Virus record (IMG/VR): IMGVR_UViG_3300048835_000978
Coordinates: 22,346-86,345 of that record
Direction: 5' to 3' (one strand)
DNA length: 64,000 nt
Source: a virus
Made by a program: the position numbers and the translations under genes. The notes below the pieces were generated by a model, which was not told where the DNA came from, searched no databases, and worked only from the letters and a program-made list of their open reading frames with translations. How positions within the stretch are numbered: the stretch's first letter is position 1; each line of letters opens with the position of its first letter. Positions 1-8,791 of this stretch are shown piece by piece.

Positions 1-339
1 GGCCGTGAGCTTCTGGTCGCTAAACAGATAAAGGCAGTTGTTTCGGCTGCGCAATCGAATGCCGAGCCGGATTTCCAGCTCTGTCACTGGATCGTCGACA
101 TGGATGTCGAGCGGGTCGTTCCAGTTGGGCAGTTGGTTTGGGAGTGGGGCTGGCGGCGGCGCCACGCTGGGCGGCGTGAGATTGACGCCTGGCCTGCGAG
201 TCATCGCCAGGGGCTCTCCCGTCTTGATGGTACAGCCAGCGACAACGAGCACGAAAAGCAGGCGACCGACAAAGCGGCACGTCTCGTAGGCAATCGCGCT
301 CCAGTGAAGGCCGTTGATGATGCTGGTAAGTCGATCCAT
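1..339 (-). CDS. putative lipoprotein, C-terminus cut by window edge
   Basis: The frame opens at an ATG at 339 and is still open at base 1, so at least 113 residues are encoded and the C-terminus is missing. After a polar N-terminus (MDRLTSIING) comes a hydrophobic run at residues 27-35, then VAGC with Cys36, which matches a lipobox. The next stretch is proline-rich, as in periplasmic linkers. Small lipoproteins next to membrane proteins in phages can be o-spanins, and the neighbour at 383-808 has an N-terminal membrane anchor. That role is only a guess; the gene itself is fairly likely. Confidence 0.6.
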   Translation of the reverse strand, partial: MDRLTSIINGLHWSAIAYETCRFVGRLLFVLVVAGCTIKTGEPLAMTRRPGVNLTPPSVAPPPAPLPNQLPNWNDPLDIHVDDPVTELEIRLGIRLRSRNNCLYLFSDQKLTA

Positions 340-382
340 GTCGAAAACTCGCTGAAAAGTCCTGTTGCCCGCCAAAAAGCCG

Positions 383-808
383 CTAGTTTTGTAGTTCGAC
401 TACGCTTTTTTCGCCTAGCTTTTGGCCAGTGGTTTTTCGCTCGGTGCAGCGACATGGCTTCTGACAGTCGCATGACACGACGCAAAGGCAGGCCCCGCCG
501 CCGCCGTCCTGGTGAATTCGCGGCTCGGCCTCCAGGGTGATTGGTTCGGTCGAGTGAACGGTCAGCTCAGTATTGGACTTGCCCAGATAGGTGTACCGCA
601 GTTCTCCGCGGCTGTTGTATTCCCAGCGATACATGTTGCCAGTGCGGAACGCCGCACCCGGCCAGGCCGGAGAGAGCGGCGCGATCGTGAACCCGGTGAC
701 GGGCTGCCACTTGACTTCGTTGGAAGCCTGGATCGAAGCGGCAATCATCAATCCAATCCAGATGCCGGCGAAAACAAAGTACATCGCTCCAGCGATATAA
801 CGAGCCAT
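383..808 (-). CDS. membrane-anchored hypothetical protein with Cys-rich tail
   Basis: A 141-residue protein with one predicted N-terminal membrane segment (residues about 5-26, AMYFVFAGIWIGLMIAAS). The C-terminal third holds a cluster of cysteines (CLCVVSCDCQKPCRC) that could bind metal or form disulfides. The ATG at 808 was chosen because GGAG lies 9 nt upstream and the previous gene stops at 810, so the two are translationally coupled; an in-frame ATG at 823 is also possible. No family recognised. Being next to a hydrolase and a lipoprotein suggests an envelope or lysis role, by inference only. Confidence 0.65.
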   Translation of the reverse strand: MARYIAGAMYFVFAGIWIGLMIAASIQASNEVKWQPVTGFTIAPLSPAWPGAAFRTGNMYRWEYNSRGELRYTYLGKSNTELTVHSTEPITLEAEPRIHQDGGGGACLCVVSCDCQKPCRCTERKTTGQKLGEKSVVELQN

Positions 809-809
809 T

Positions 810-1388
810 TCAGTCAACTCCATCGAGGGTGAACGCATATCTCCAGAGCATGCTGTGGGACAGGTCGCCCGGCTCTGTAATGCGGTCGGAAATGTTGGGA
901 ACGGGGTCGATTTTGCCGCCCAGTCGGGCGGACGTGCTGACGGCGAATGAGCAGAATTTCGGCAGCCACGAGGGGTCGCCGATGTCATCCATTTCCGGCT
1001 TGATGAACAGCCGGACAAACGGCAGATGCAGCAGCGCGGCTGAGTAGATTGCGGTCCATCCGTAGGGCTCGCCAACGGAGTGAGTGAACATGTGCCGCAC
1101 TGCGCCCGCGCGGTCGTATTGGTCTTCGAATTCCTGTCGGACGCGATACACGTCCCAGCGGCCAGGGTGATCTTTGACTTGGCTCCGCAAGCTGACGCAG
1201 CGGCCGCCAACGCCTTCGCACATTTCCATCACCGCGGGGATGCCGTTCCAGACGCAATACATGGCCGCGTGGCTGTAGATCGAGCGGCTGGCTGTGCGAA
1301 TCAGCTTGGAGAACGAGAAGACTCCGTAGCCACGAAACAGCAGCAAGTCGCCGTCGGCCATGTGATCGACGGCTTTCGCGAGCGACAT
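810..1388 (-). CDS. permuted NlpC/P60 (YiiX-like) hydrolase
   Basis: This 192-residue protein resembles the permuted papain-fold NlpC/P60 hydrolases (YaeF/YiiX type). It has an N-terminal DGDLLLF strand, a histidine in SHAAMY and a cysteine in PKFCSFAV, which are the usual His-then-Cys order of the permuted family. Such enzymes cleave amide bonds in peptidoglycan or lipids. A phage version could act on the cell wall, either in lysis or as a virion enzyme, but no binding domain is visible. The ATG at 1388 begins just before the conserved block; a GTG at 1451 would overlap the upstream gene. Confidence 0.6.
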   Translation of the reverse strand: MSLAKAVDHMADGDLLLFRGYGVFSFSKLIRTASRSIYSHAAMYCVWNGIPAVMEMCEGVGGRCVSLRSQVKDHPGRWDVYRVRQEFEDQYDRAGAVRHMFTHSVGEPYGWTAIYSAALLHLPFVRLFIKPEMDDIGDPSWLPKFCSFAVSTSARLGGKIDPVPNISDRITEPGDLSHSMLWRYAFTLDGVD

Positions 1389-1416
1389 GCTGTTGGTTTC
1401 AGGTGACACGGCAGTC

Positions 1417-1566
1417 CTATTTGCAGATGAGTGATTGCCTCCCGGTCCCACTGCACGCCGGGCAGGTCGCCTCGACCTTTTTGCTTGGATCGACTTGCGA
1501 CTTGTAAATCAGCTTCCCCTTGCCGCCACAGGACTCGCAAGGTCGCCTGGGTTGCTGATTCTCCAT
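1417..1566 (-). CDS. DnaJ-type zinc finger small protein
   Basis: A 49-residue protein that is almost entirely one zinc-binding unit: CESCGGKGK about 20 residues before CPACSGTGR. This CxxCxGxG pair is the repeat of the DnaJ central domain. Phages often carry such mini-proteins, whose function is unknown; a chaperone-like or RNA-binding role is possible. It sits between the NlpC/P60-like gene and a hypothetical gene, all leftward. Confidence 0.65.
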   Translation of the reverse strand: MENQQPRRPCESCGGKGKLIYKSQVDPSKKVEATCPACSGTGRQSLICK

Positions 1567-1667
1567 GACGATCACTCCATCGACTGTTAGCTGCCCGCAC
1601 GTCTTCCAGGCGCGGTCGACGTGCGGGCTGCGAGTGGGGGCTTCACACACTCGCGACTGCTCTTGAA

Positions 1668-2249
1668 TCACTTTCCGCCGCCAGAACCGGCCGGCTCTTT
1701 CCTGGTGGTCGTGGCAGGAACTTCAACGCGGTCGGTCCAGCGCTGATCTTCAGGCTTGTGCAGCTTTCCCAGCGCGCCCTTGCGTCGCTTGCCAGGCAGC
1801 TTGCGGGCCTCCTCCGATGACATCAGTTCGCCGCTAACGACGCGGGCATAGCCAGCCTCGACCGTGCGCGCCATCTCGTACAGCCAGGTCTTGATTTCGT
1901 CCTGGCTCATGTTTTCCTTGACCGACTGCGGCCAGGGCTTGGTGGGCGAAAAGAACGACGGATACTGAGACATGATCGGCTTGATCTTCTCCCAGATCGC
2001 GTGCCCCTCCGGCGTGCCGCCGTCCTTGGGCTCGGCCAGCGGGTCAAAGACCACGCCTGTTTTCTTGTCGACATCCAGGCTGATATGAATGCCTGGAATG
2101 AAATGGACTGTCGAAATCGCCTTGAGTGATTCCGCCTTGTCCTTTTGCGCCACGTTGGCGGTGTCCCAGCGGCCACGCAACCGCCGCATGAGCGGCTTGA
2201 ACGTGTGGCTTTCATTGCGAGGACCGGCAATCTCGATCACAACTTTCAT
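1668..2249 (-). CDS. hypothetical protein downstream of capsid gene
   Basis: 193 residues, no family recognised. The N-terminal half mixes beta-like segments (MKVVIEIAGP, VHFIPGIHISLDVD); the C-terminal half is charged with a Gly/Lys-rich end (EPAGSGGGK). No signal peptide or membrane segment is seen. Its place after the major capsid gene suggests a structural or assembly role such as head completion, but nothing in the sequence proves it. Confidence 0.65.
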   Translation of the reverse strand: MKVVIEIAGPRNESHTFKPLMRRLRGRWDTANVAQKDKAESLKAISTVHFIPGIHISLDVDKKTGVVFDPLAEPKDGGTPEGHAIWEKIKPIMSQYPSFFSPTKPWPQSVKENMSQDEIKTWLYEMARTVEAGYARVVSGELMSSEEARKLPGKRRKGALGKLHKPEDQRWTDRVEVPATTTRKEPAGSGGGK

Positions 2250-2291
2250 GCGTGAAACCCCCAGATGGAAAACAGAAGCAAAATAGGTGGA

Positions 2292-2630
2292 TCAGAAGCT
2301 CCTGGCCCGAAGCGTCGCCAAGCACTTCGCCAGGATGTCGACGTTTTTTTGCCGCAGCTTATTCAGTCGACGCTCGCGGTCGCCTTGTTTGGTCGTGTCG
2401 CCTTCGGGCACCGGAACCGGCAATTCGATGGCCCAGACCCAATCGATCAAGCCACGCTCATTGACGTTGACGTTGCCCGGATCGTTGTCGCGCGCTCGCC
2501 ACGGCTCGGCGGCTGGGACGATACCAAGTTCGATGGCGCGAGCATTCGCAGCCTCGGAGAACTTCTTGATGCTGATGGCCGACGCCCCCAGCAGCCAGAT
2601 TCGGATCAGATTCTCGTTTGCTTGATTCAT
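2292..2630 (-). CDS. hypothetical protein, 112 aa
   Basis: A short acidic-then-basic protein starting MNQANENLIR with no recognisable domain. The ATG at 2630 was chosen because the frame upstream of it runs into the strong terminator hairpin at 2645-2686. The gene is the first after the capsid terminator, so it is probably expressed by read-through or from a promoter within the capsid gene. Confidence 0.6.
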   Translation of the reverse strand: MNQANENLIRIWLLGASAISIKKFSEAANARAIELGIVPAAEPWRARDNDPGNVNVNERGLIDWVWAIELPVPVPEGDTTKQGDRERRLNKLRQKNVDILAKCLATLRARSF

Positions 2631-2644
2631 GGTCGAGTGAGTTG

Positions 2645-2686
2645 AAAAACGGCTGGCGCCGGCCGATGGAAAAACCGGCGCCAGCC
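2645..2686 (-). terminator. intrinsic terminator after major capsid gene
   Basis: Perfect 12-bp stem (arms 2651-2662 and 2675-2686, GGCTGGCGCCGG) followed in the minus direction by a five-T run. It lies 44 nt after the capsid stop codon and only 14 nt before the next start codon. Confidence 0.85.
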
Positions 2687-2730
2687 TGTGCAGCGACTTC
2701 CAGACCCCGCAGCCGGAAGTGGCAGGTGAA

Positions 2731-4371
2731 TTAGGACTGCATATCGGTGATGCGGTAGCCCGCGCCACCCAGTTCCAGTTGACCGCCGAAGCGCGCCCGC
2801 AAGATGATCATGCGGGTGTTGCGACGAGCCAGATCGGCATCCTCGGTGACGACGCGAATGCCGAAACCGCTGCGCCGATACATGCGATAACGGTTCATGC
2901 AGAAGAAACCGGCGTCCGCATTGTCGATCGATTCGTTGATCTTGTGCGGATGGCCCAGCAGCTCGTAGCTCTCGTGGTCCATGCCGAACACGCGGCGAGC
3001 GTCCGAAGCGCCAACCGGAATGCCACGAGCGCGACTGTAGGTCGTCTCGTTGGTGATATATACCGAACGAGCACGGCCTGCCTCGGTGCGGAACTCCTTC
3101 TTGACGCCAAACAGCAGCGCCTCGTAATCGTCGATTTCCGGCGGGCCAACAGCGCCGTTTTCGCTGGTCGTGGTGGTGACGGCGCTCGACACAAACAAGC
3201 CTTCCGGCCGATCGGTGCCGTTGCCACTCGTGACTACGTTGTCCAGCTCCTGTTGGAAGCGAACACCATAGCGATCGACCAAGGCATCGCCAATTGCGAC
3301 CGGGCTGTCGGCCTCGAAGTCCAGGCCGGACTCGATCGCGCCGGTGATCGGATGGATGTTCGTATCGAACGCGGCAATAAAGGCGTCGGTGTCGAACAGG
3401 CCGATCGACGTGCCTTCCGAAACGCCCCAGGAGAGCGTCGGGTTGCCGATCGACACACCTTCGATGCGACGCCGGGTGACGTTTCGCACCGTGACCAGCG
3501 GGTAGATTTCGCCAGTCAGCAGCGGCGTGAAGATAACCAGATCGTCGAACTCGATCGGCACAGCTTCCAGACCGCCGGAGAGCGTGTCATCGAGCAGCGT
3601 CTTGCGATGCAGCTCGTTGTGAATGCGATTGCCCTTCGACCAGAACTGCGCTTCCTCGCCTTTGTCGTCCGCGCCGACCGGACCCACGAACTTGCATTCG
3701 TGGACCGCGTACTGGCAGAGCTGCCAGTCCTCTTCGGTCATCCGCATGGCGGGCGGAATGGCCTGACGGTGAGCGTTGCAGCTCTTGTTGACCATCAGCT
3801 TGAACCAGGCGCCGGCGATGGCCTTCTGGCGATCGCTGGGCACGTCCAGGCGGCGCGGCGCGATATCGCAGTTCTCGTCGATGCCCACGCCGGTCATCAC
3901 CGGGCGACCGGAGAATTCCTTACGGAACATCTGGTCGCGGCCGCGGTACATGTCCCAGGTCGCCCCGGTGCGAGAATCGTCGAAGCGCTCGACGATCGAC
4001 TTGACGCGCACGCGAGCCTCGTCGTTGTACTCGCCCAGCGCGCTGCCGGCCATGGCGTAAGCCTTGCGGCCCAGCCCGGTCGAAGCATCGGCCCCGTCGC
4101 CGCCGGCCGGCTGCGCCTTGGTGATCGTGGTCAGCATCTTCTCCTCGAACTTGCTGAATCGATCCTCCATCCGCTTGTCCAGGTCCGAGAAAAATTCCTC
4201 GCGGGCCTGCGCGTTCGGGGTGACGGTCAATTCCTTGACCTTTTTCGGCTCCAGCTTCTCATCGAGAATCGCCGTCTGGACCGCCTCGCGCACGGCAGCG
4301 TCGTCCGCGTCGGCAGCCAGACCGAAGTTGGCGACCATGTGCTGTTTCAGTTGCGGTGTGACCTTTAACAC
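2731..4371 (-). CDS. HK97-family major capsid protein
   Basis: 546 residues matching the HK97-fold major capsid family in length, order and position next to a prohead protease. The first 80-110 residues are a charged, helical region that includes KRMEDRFSKFEEKM, like the delta/scaffold domain that the protease removes. The rest reads as a capsid domain with segments such as TLSWGVSEGT, QELDNVVTSGNGTDRPEGLF and a beta-rich end (ARFGGQLELGGAGYRI). The GTG at 4371 is preferred over TTG at 4377 because AAGGAGG sits 7 nt upstream. A strong terminator follows the gene. Confidence 0.9.
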   Translation of the reverse strand: MLKVTPQLKQHMVANFGLAADADDAAVREAVQTAILDEKLEPKKVKELTVTPNAQAREEFFSDLDKRMEDRFSKFEEKMLTTITKAQPAGGDGADASTGLGRKAYAMAGSALGEYNDEARVRVKSIVERFDDSRTGATWDMYRGRDQMFRKEFSGRPVMTGVGIDENCDIAPRRLDVPSDRQKAIAGAWFKLMVNKSCNAHRQAIPPAMRMTEEDWQLCQYAVHECKFVGPVGADDKGEEAQFWSKGNRIHNELHRKTLLDDTLSGGLEAVPIEFDDLVIFTPLLTGEIYPLVTVRNVTRRRIEGVSIGNPTLSWGVSEGTSIGLFDTDAFIAAFDTNIHPITGAIESGLDFEADSPVAIGDALVDRYGVRFQQELDNVVTSGNGTDRPEGLFVSSAVTTTTSENGAVGPPEIDDYEALLFGVKKEFRTEAGRARSVYITNETTYSRARGIPVGASDARRVFGMDHESYELLGHPHKINESIDNADAGFFCMNRYRMYRRSGFGIRVVTEDADLARRNTRMIILRARFGGQLELGGAGYRITDMQS

Positions 4372-4436
4372 GTTCAAACCTCCTTGAAAGAACCGCGACT
4401 TTCACAGGGTCGCGAGCTGTTGGCAAAAAACGCTCT

Positions 4437-6050
4437 TTAATTCAGCAGCGGCTCCAGCGGTTCAAGCTGCTGTTCAACGGTTTTAATCGCATCGAGCAGA
4501 GCGCTGCCGGCCAGGGCGGCAGCCTCTTCGTCGGCCATGAACAGGGCCGCGCAAGTTTTGCGAGTCAGTTGCTCCAGGCTGTCCGAAGCGATCGGCGCGA
4601 GCGGTGCGCCCAAGCTGGCCAGGGCCTTCGTGACAACCTGGGGCTTGATTTCGACCGCTTCGGGTGTTCCCGTCCATGCCGGCAGACCGGCATCGTTCAT
4701 CGCCCACGACGAGCGATAGCAGGCGTGCTTGCCGCCGTGGTAGATGCAGAAGATCGCCGAGTCAGCAAACGTGGCGACCATGCTGGCCCCATCGTCGTAG
4801 CTCGGCAGATCGGTTGCGCCGCTAGCGCATAAGTGAGACACCGCCGTCCGGCGCAGTTTGTGGGCGACCCACTCGAAGGAACCTTCGAGATAGTCATCCA
4901 TGATGCCGTACATGCCTTTGGTCGACAGCTCGCCGGACGACTTGGCGACCAGCGCGTCGAGCGACTTGCGGTAAACAGGCACTTCGGACGGATCGAAGTT
5001 GGCCAGATCGATCAACGACTGGCCCACTGCCCGTAGCTTCCCCTTGGTTTCCAGCGAGATTTCGCTGCTCTTGTTTTTATTGCAATCGCAGGTGCCGTCT
5101 GGCTTCATGCCGGGACAGCCGCCGGGCCTCTTTTTCTTGCGGCGCTTTTTGGCGGTTGCGGTCGTTTCCGGCGGCGTGGCCTCCGTGCCACCGGACGTGT
5201 CGTCATCGGCCAGCATCTTGCCAGCCAGGTCCGCGCCGGAAACTTGTGTCGGTCGCTGGTCGAAGATGTTCTTCGCCCAGGCTTTGACCATTTCGTGTTG
5301 CAGCATGCCGCGGCTGTGAGCCGTGGCCAGGCCGTCGAATTCCTTCGTGGCCCAAACGCTGCCTTCACCCGCGTAAACATCGAGCACCCGGCCATCAGAG
5401 TTGGCCGGGATCGAGCACAGCGTTCCCTCGTACACGTTGGCCTTTTTGACGTGCCAGCCGATGGGAATCTGCTGGCCGTTCAAGCCTTTCTTGAAACCGC
5501 GCGGCTCGAAGTCGCTGGGGATAAATCCATGGCTCATCCGCAGCGCCTTCATCCGCGTGAGCACGGCGGCATCGCGGCCCAACTCGGTGTCGGCAATGGC
5601 AAACTGACACTTGACCCACTTGTCGTTCTGGTCGAGCAGTTTGACGTGCCGGCCGATCGGCTGGAGCTTGATGTGGTGCCATAACAGCGGCATATCCACG
5701 TCAATCGCCAGACCCTTCGACTCCAGGACATCGCCGTCCCGGTCCAGATTGGACGAGGACAGGATGCCGTCGAACATGAGGATCGCGCCATCCGGCAAGT
5801 CGCTGCCGTCGCGCAGCGACTTGATCCGCATGTCCTCATCGCCCCAAGTGAGGCGCGAGGCAGCTTCGGCAATTTCCTTTTGCCACAGATCGCCCGACGC
5901 CAGATTAAAAATCTTGGTCGGGCACAGCGCGCTCTCGCCCTGGCCGAAGCATGGCAACAGGCCGCCGATGTCGCGAGCGGCCGTGCCGATGCCCCAGAGC
6001 GCGTCGCGCTCGCCGAGCGATTTCAGGATGGCTTCAATGTCGAGCTTCAT
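4437..6050 (-). CDS. prohead protease with long C-terminal extension
   Basis: 537 residues. The first 200 look like HK97-type prohead serine protease (U35 family): the strand MFDGILSSSNLDRDGDV at about 92-108, a histidine pair in LLWHH at 122-126 and a serine in RMSHGF at 171-176, consistent with the His/Ser active site. U35 proteases are usually about 200 residues, so the remaining 300 residues are extra. They include a Lys/Arg block (KKRRKKKRPGGCPG) and a CDC cysteine cluster near residue 315, and may act as a scaffold or internal protein. It precedes the capsid gene in the transcript, as expected. Confidence 0.8.
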   Translation of the reverse strand: MKLDIEAILKSLGERDALWGIGTAARDIGGLLPCFGQGESALCPTKIFNLASGDLWQKEIAEAASRLTWGDEDMRIKSLRDGSDLPDGAILMFDGILSSSNLDRDGDVLESKGLAIDVDMPLLWHHIKLQPIGRHVKLLDQNDKWVKCQFAIADTELGRDAAVLTRMKALRMSHGFIPSDFEPRGFKKGLNGQQIPIGWHVKKANVYEGTLCSIPANSDGRVLDVYAGEGSVWATKEFDGLATAHSRGMLQHEMVKAWAKNIFDQRPTQVSGADLAGKMLADDDTSGGTEATPPETTATAKKRRKKKRPGGCPGMKPDGTCDCNKNKSSEISLETKGKLRAVGQSLIDLANFDPSEVPVYRKSLDALVAKSSGELSTKGMYGIMDDYLEGSFEWVAHKLRRTAVSHLCASGATDLPSYDDGASMVATFADSAIFCIYHGGKHACYRSSWAMNDAGLPAWTGTPEAVEIKPQVVTKALASLGAPLAPIASDSLEQLTRKTCAALFMADEEAAALAGSALLDAIKTVEQQLEPLEPLLN

Positions 6051-6108
6051 TTGTGCGACTCACCTACTGGCCAGCGTTCAGTCCAATCGCTCCCGGCGGC
6101 CAACTCGG

Positions 6109-6570
6109 TTAGTTGACCTTAACCATCGACAACTGGGCCTCCTTGACCGTCACGTCGTTGCCCGAAGCATCGACAGCGATGACCATCAGTTCGACGTAAT
6201 CGTCGATGGCCAGTTCCAGCGGCCAGTTGCAGATCGACAGGCTCTGCGGCAAGTCGACCGCCGTGTGGTTCATCAGTGCCTTGGTGCCAGTGACGATCGT
6301 GCCGTTCTTGGCCAGCGCGATGCCCACCTGGCCCGCGGCGTCGCCCGACGTGCCCGACAGGTCGTCCAGCTCGCCAGTGAGCTGCGCGGAAACGATGTAC
6401 TGACCGGGAGTGTTGGCGGTGAGCCGGCTGTTGGCCGTATCGATTTCCACGTCATTGCGACCATGACGGCTGACGGCATTGGCGGACCAGCCAGTCACCT
6501 TGCGGCCGGTGGCGCGAGCGTTGAAGTTCGTCGAGCCGCCAGTGATGTACATCGAGCCATGAGCGTTCAT
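6109..6570 (-). CDS. C1q/jelly-roll-like virion surface protein
   Basis: 153 residues, beta-rich, with the pattern typical of C1q/TNF-like jelly-roll domains in phage decoration or fibre proteins: TPGQYIVSAQLTGELD, then GIALAKNGTIVTGTKA, then a final ELAIDDYVELMVIAVD strand. Its place immediately upstream of the protease and capsid genes suggests a head decoration protein or head fibre. The start at 6570 has GGAG 7 nt upstream, just after a terminator hairpin. Confidence 0.6.
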   Translation of the reverse strand: MNAHGSMYITGGSTNFNARATGRKVTGWSANAVSRHGRNDVEIDTANSRLTANTPGQYIVSAQLTGELDDLSGTSGDAAGQVGIALAKNGTIVTGTKALMNHTAVDLPQSLSICNWPLELAIDDYVELMVIAVDASGNDVTVKEAQLSMVKVN

Positions 6571-6590
6571 GTGTTTTCTCCGACAGTTAA

Positions 6591-6633
6591 AACGAAAAGC
6601 CCCGTATCGAACGCGAATGTTCGACCGGGGCTT
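6591..6633 (-). terminator. terminator hairpin before jelly-roll gene
   Basis: AAGCCCC pairs with GGGGCTT across a loop that itself holds a TCGAAC/GTTCGA stem; TTTT follows in the minus direction. It ends about 20 nt before the start codon at 6570. Confidence 0.75.
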
Positions 6634-6658
6634 AGTGGTGGTGATCGCCGCGGCTGAA

Positions 6659-6841
6659 TCAGGTTATTTGCAGATCGTCTTCAACTTGCGCCTTGCACAG
6701 TTCGCCGCGCGAGTTGTAGTGAAAGGTCGCCCGGACTTGGCCGGCTACAGCCAGCTTGCGTTGCGGAGTGGCGAGGACTTTAATCAGGTCCATCGCTGCC
6801 CGCAAGCGGTCTTCGGGCGACATTTCCTTTTCTTTTGCCAT
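6659..6841 (-). CDS. small hypothetical protein, 60 aa
   Basis: Starts MAKEKEMSPEDRLRAAMDLI and ends QVEDDLQIT. It is short, charged and unassigned. The segment FHYNSRGELCKAQ resembles YNSRGELRYTY in the protein at 383-808, a small shared motif of unknown meaning. It ends just before the terminator at 6591-6633. Confidence 0.6.
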   Translation of the reverse strand: MAKEKEMSPEDRLRAAMDLIKVLATPQRKLAVAGQVRATFHYNSRGELCKAQVEDDLQIT

Positions 6842-6896
6842 GATGATGCTAGGTGTGGTGTCGAAGATCGGTCAACGGTTCGCGCACGGGAATTTT

Positions 6897-7484
6897 TCAC
6901 AGCCACTGCACGAAACAATCGCAGCGGGGATGCAGGGGCGGCCCCCGGCCCTTAAAAGGCTTGGCATTTCGCTCCAGGCACTCGCTGCACGACTTCCCGG
7001 TCGCCCGCCAGATCGCCTTCAGCCCCAGCGGGATCGCCAGCGACGTTTCGGCATCGGTCCAGGCTTGCGTGACTTCGGTAATCGCGATCGTCTGCGCCCG
7101 CCCGCGGCCGAAAGCCTGCTGGAATAGCGAGCGGACTTGCAGATCGTTTTCGGTCGGCTTGGCCAGCAGATTGCTGGTGTGAACCGTCAGTAACCCGGCC
7201 AGGTTTTTCGAGTAGTTGGTAGCCCAGACTTGCGCGGCGGCTTGCGAGTCGCCGGCCAGATCGAACTGCGAGCGGAAACTGCGGTGCGCTCGCTGGTAGG
7301 TGCTGGCCAGCGCGGATTGCAATCGCGAGGCGAGCTTGATTTCTTGCTCGGCCCAGAACGCACTAGTTAGCCCGGCGCCACTGGCGAGCTGCGCGTTGAC
7401 GGCGCGGCGCTGCACCGAGAGGGCCTTGTAAGCTGCGGCTTCCATAGCCGCTTCGAGTGTGGTCCGACCGTGAACCGCGGGCAT
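6897..7484 (-). CDS. Mu gpF / SPP1 gp7-like minor head protein
   Basis: 195 residues. The C-terminus carries the typical end of the phage minor head (head morphogenesis) family: TGKSCSECLERN, then HPRCDCFVQWL, a CxxC/HxxCxC metal-binding arrangement. The preceding helical region (ITEVTQAWTDAE) also fits. These proteins sit at the portal and help assembly or DNA ejection. The ATG at 7484 follows the previous stop by one base (TGACATG). It is shorter than many family members, which often have 300 residues, so it is a compact version. Confidence 0.7.
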   Translation of the reverse strand: MPAVHGRTTLEAAMEAAAYKALSVQRRAVNAQLASGAGLTSAFWAEQEIKLASRLQSALASTYQRAHRSFRSQFDLAGDSQAAAQVWATNYSKNLAGLLTVHTSNLLAKPTENDLQVRSLFQQAFGRGRAQTIAITEVTQAWTDAETSLAIPLGLKAIWRATGKSCSECLERNAKPFKGRGPPLHPRCDCFVQWL

Positions 7485-7485
7485 G

Positions 7486-7839
7486 TCAGTATTGCGACCA
7501 ATCATCCTTTGGGGTGTCATCGCCAGGCAGTTCGCCGTCTGCGCCGTCGGAAATGACGAGTACACTGTCGGCGGTCGGCTTGGCATCGCGGATCGTCTTG
7601 AGCAGCCCGCGCGCCGTCGTGAGAACCGAGTTGTTCGTTGGCGGCGCGTCGCGCAGCGCCTTGCCAAGCTGCTGAATGAGCGACATGACTTGCTGCGACC
7701 AGCCATGCTCGCGGACATGGATCAGCTCGCCGTGGTCTTCGACGGAGAGCGTGTCGATCCACTTTCCCAGGTCGCTATAGCCGCGCGTCGTGGCGATCTT
7801 GTCGGCCACCCGGTCGTCGATGATTGCGTAGTAACTCAT
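7486..7839 (-). CDS. hypothetical protein in portal-minor head operon
   Basis: 117 residues, no domain recognised. It overlaps the preceding gene by ATGA and is followed immediately by the minor head gene, so it is translationally coupled on both sides. It is acidic at the C-terminus (ISDGADGELPGDDTPKDDW). The coupling argues for a structural or assembly partner. Confidence 0.65.
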   Translation of the reverse strand: MSYYAIIDDRVADKIATTRGYSDLGKWIDTLSVEDHGELIHVREHGWSQQVMSLIQQLGKALRDAPPTNNSVLTTARGLLKTIRDAKPTADSVLVISDGADGELPGDDTPKDDWSQY

Positions 7840-8645
7840 TTGCCGCGCTGCTTTCGCTTAAGTGCTTCAAATTCGGAATCGCTCAGGGCCATGAGCTTTT
7901 TGATTTCGGCTACGCTCTTGGCTTTGTATTGGGCCTTCGCGCGAAACGCACCCGTCCCCCGGCAGTAATACAGATTGTGCCCAGTATACTGATGCGCGTT
8001 CTTGCCGCCGGAGAATTCTTTTTGCCCATCATAGATGATCAGGTGCGTTGGCCTCTTGCCGCCAGCCCATTCTTTTTTGCGCTGGTTGCTCTCCGGGTGG
8101 ACTGTCACTTTGCCGTTCTTATTGTCGACCATCGCTTTGACTTCAACGCCGTGCAGCTTCCCGTTGATCTTGATCGTATTGTCCATCGGCTTGTTGTCAT
8201 CGGTGCGCTTCGCGCCGAGCTTGCGAGCGATCATGGCTTCCACTTTGTCGGCGAACGCCTGCTTCTCTTTTGTCGACGGCTTGTACGTCGCCTTCGCCCG
8301 CTCGGCCTTCGACGTGAGCGGCTTTTGTTCGGGAACTCGCGAGGCCCCTGATTTCGCAGCGGTCTTTGGTTTGGCGGCCGGCTTCGCCTTGGCGGCCGGC
8401 TTCGCCTTGGCGGCAGGTTTCGCAGCGGCAGTCCCACGCTTGCCACCACTGCCACGGCCGGAGCAGAACTGCCCGCCGCGCGGGCCTGCGGGCAAGTGAC
8501 AGGCGTTGGCTTTGGTGAGTAGGTCTGTGGCTTCATTGAGCAGCGATTCCAGCGATTTCTTTCTGGATCGCTTTCGCTGAATCCACGCATCCCCGAACTT
8601 GCCGTCCTTGGTTACAGGCACGTTGAATAATTCAGTGAGAATCAT
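7836..8645 (-). CDS. GGQF-motif protein with nuclease-like C-terminal domain
   Basis: 269 residues in three parts. The N-terminus carries LPAGPRGGQFCSGRG, a short motif seen in many phage head-region proteins ahead of enzymatic domains. Then comes an Ala/Lys/Pro linker with near-perfect repeats (AAKAKP). The C-terminal part reads HGVEVKAMVDNKNGKVTVHP, then RPTHLIIYDG and YYCRGTGAFR, which resembles C-terminal domains of phage minor head proteins thought to be nucleases or toxins. It is coupled by overlap to its neighbours. I infer a virion-associated effector, with the enzymatic activity unproved. Confidence 0.6.
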   Translation of the reverse strand: MILTELFNVPVTKDGKFGDAWIQRKRSRKKSLESLLNEATDLLTKANACHLPAGPRGGQFCSGRGSGGKRGTAAAKPAAKAKPAAKAKPAAKPKTAAKSGASRVPEQKPLTSKAERAKATYKPSTKEKQAFADKVEAMIARKLGAKRTDDNKPMDNTIKINGKLHGVEVKAMVDNKNGKVTVHPESNQRKKEWAGGKRPTHLIIYDGQKEFSGGKNAHQYTGHNLYYCRGTGAFRAKAQYKAKSVAEIKKLMALSDSEFEALKRKQRGK

Positions 8646-8791
8646 AGTAGACCGAATTTTTCCCAAGCGGCATAAGACAACGGGAATGTTTTTTTGTCGA
8701 CAAGACCCAAAATCACCGCTCGTCCAAATTCAGCGAATCCTTCGGCTGGGTTTGTTTTTGCATACTTAGACAGCCTTTCGCCTTCCTTTTT
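8642..8791 (-). other. in-frame continuation after amber codon (49 codons)
   Basis: After the TAG at 8794-8792 the same frame stays open for 49 codons to a TGA that overlaps the next ATG by four bases (ATGA). The encoded tail contains LSKYAKTNPAEGFAEFG, which matches the (S)xYAxTNPxExFAE end of phage metallopeptidases whose HExxH lies upstream. So this tail belongs to the gene at 8792-9358, and the amber codon interrupts it. Confidence 0.7.

Noticed and set aside
2719-4368. 549-codon open frame on the plus strand opposite the capsid gene
   Set aside because: It mirrors the capsid gene, whose codon bias leaves the antisense frame open; it has no ribosome site and the capsid reading is well supported.
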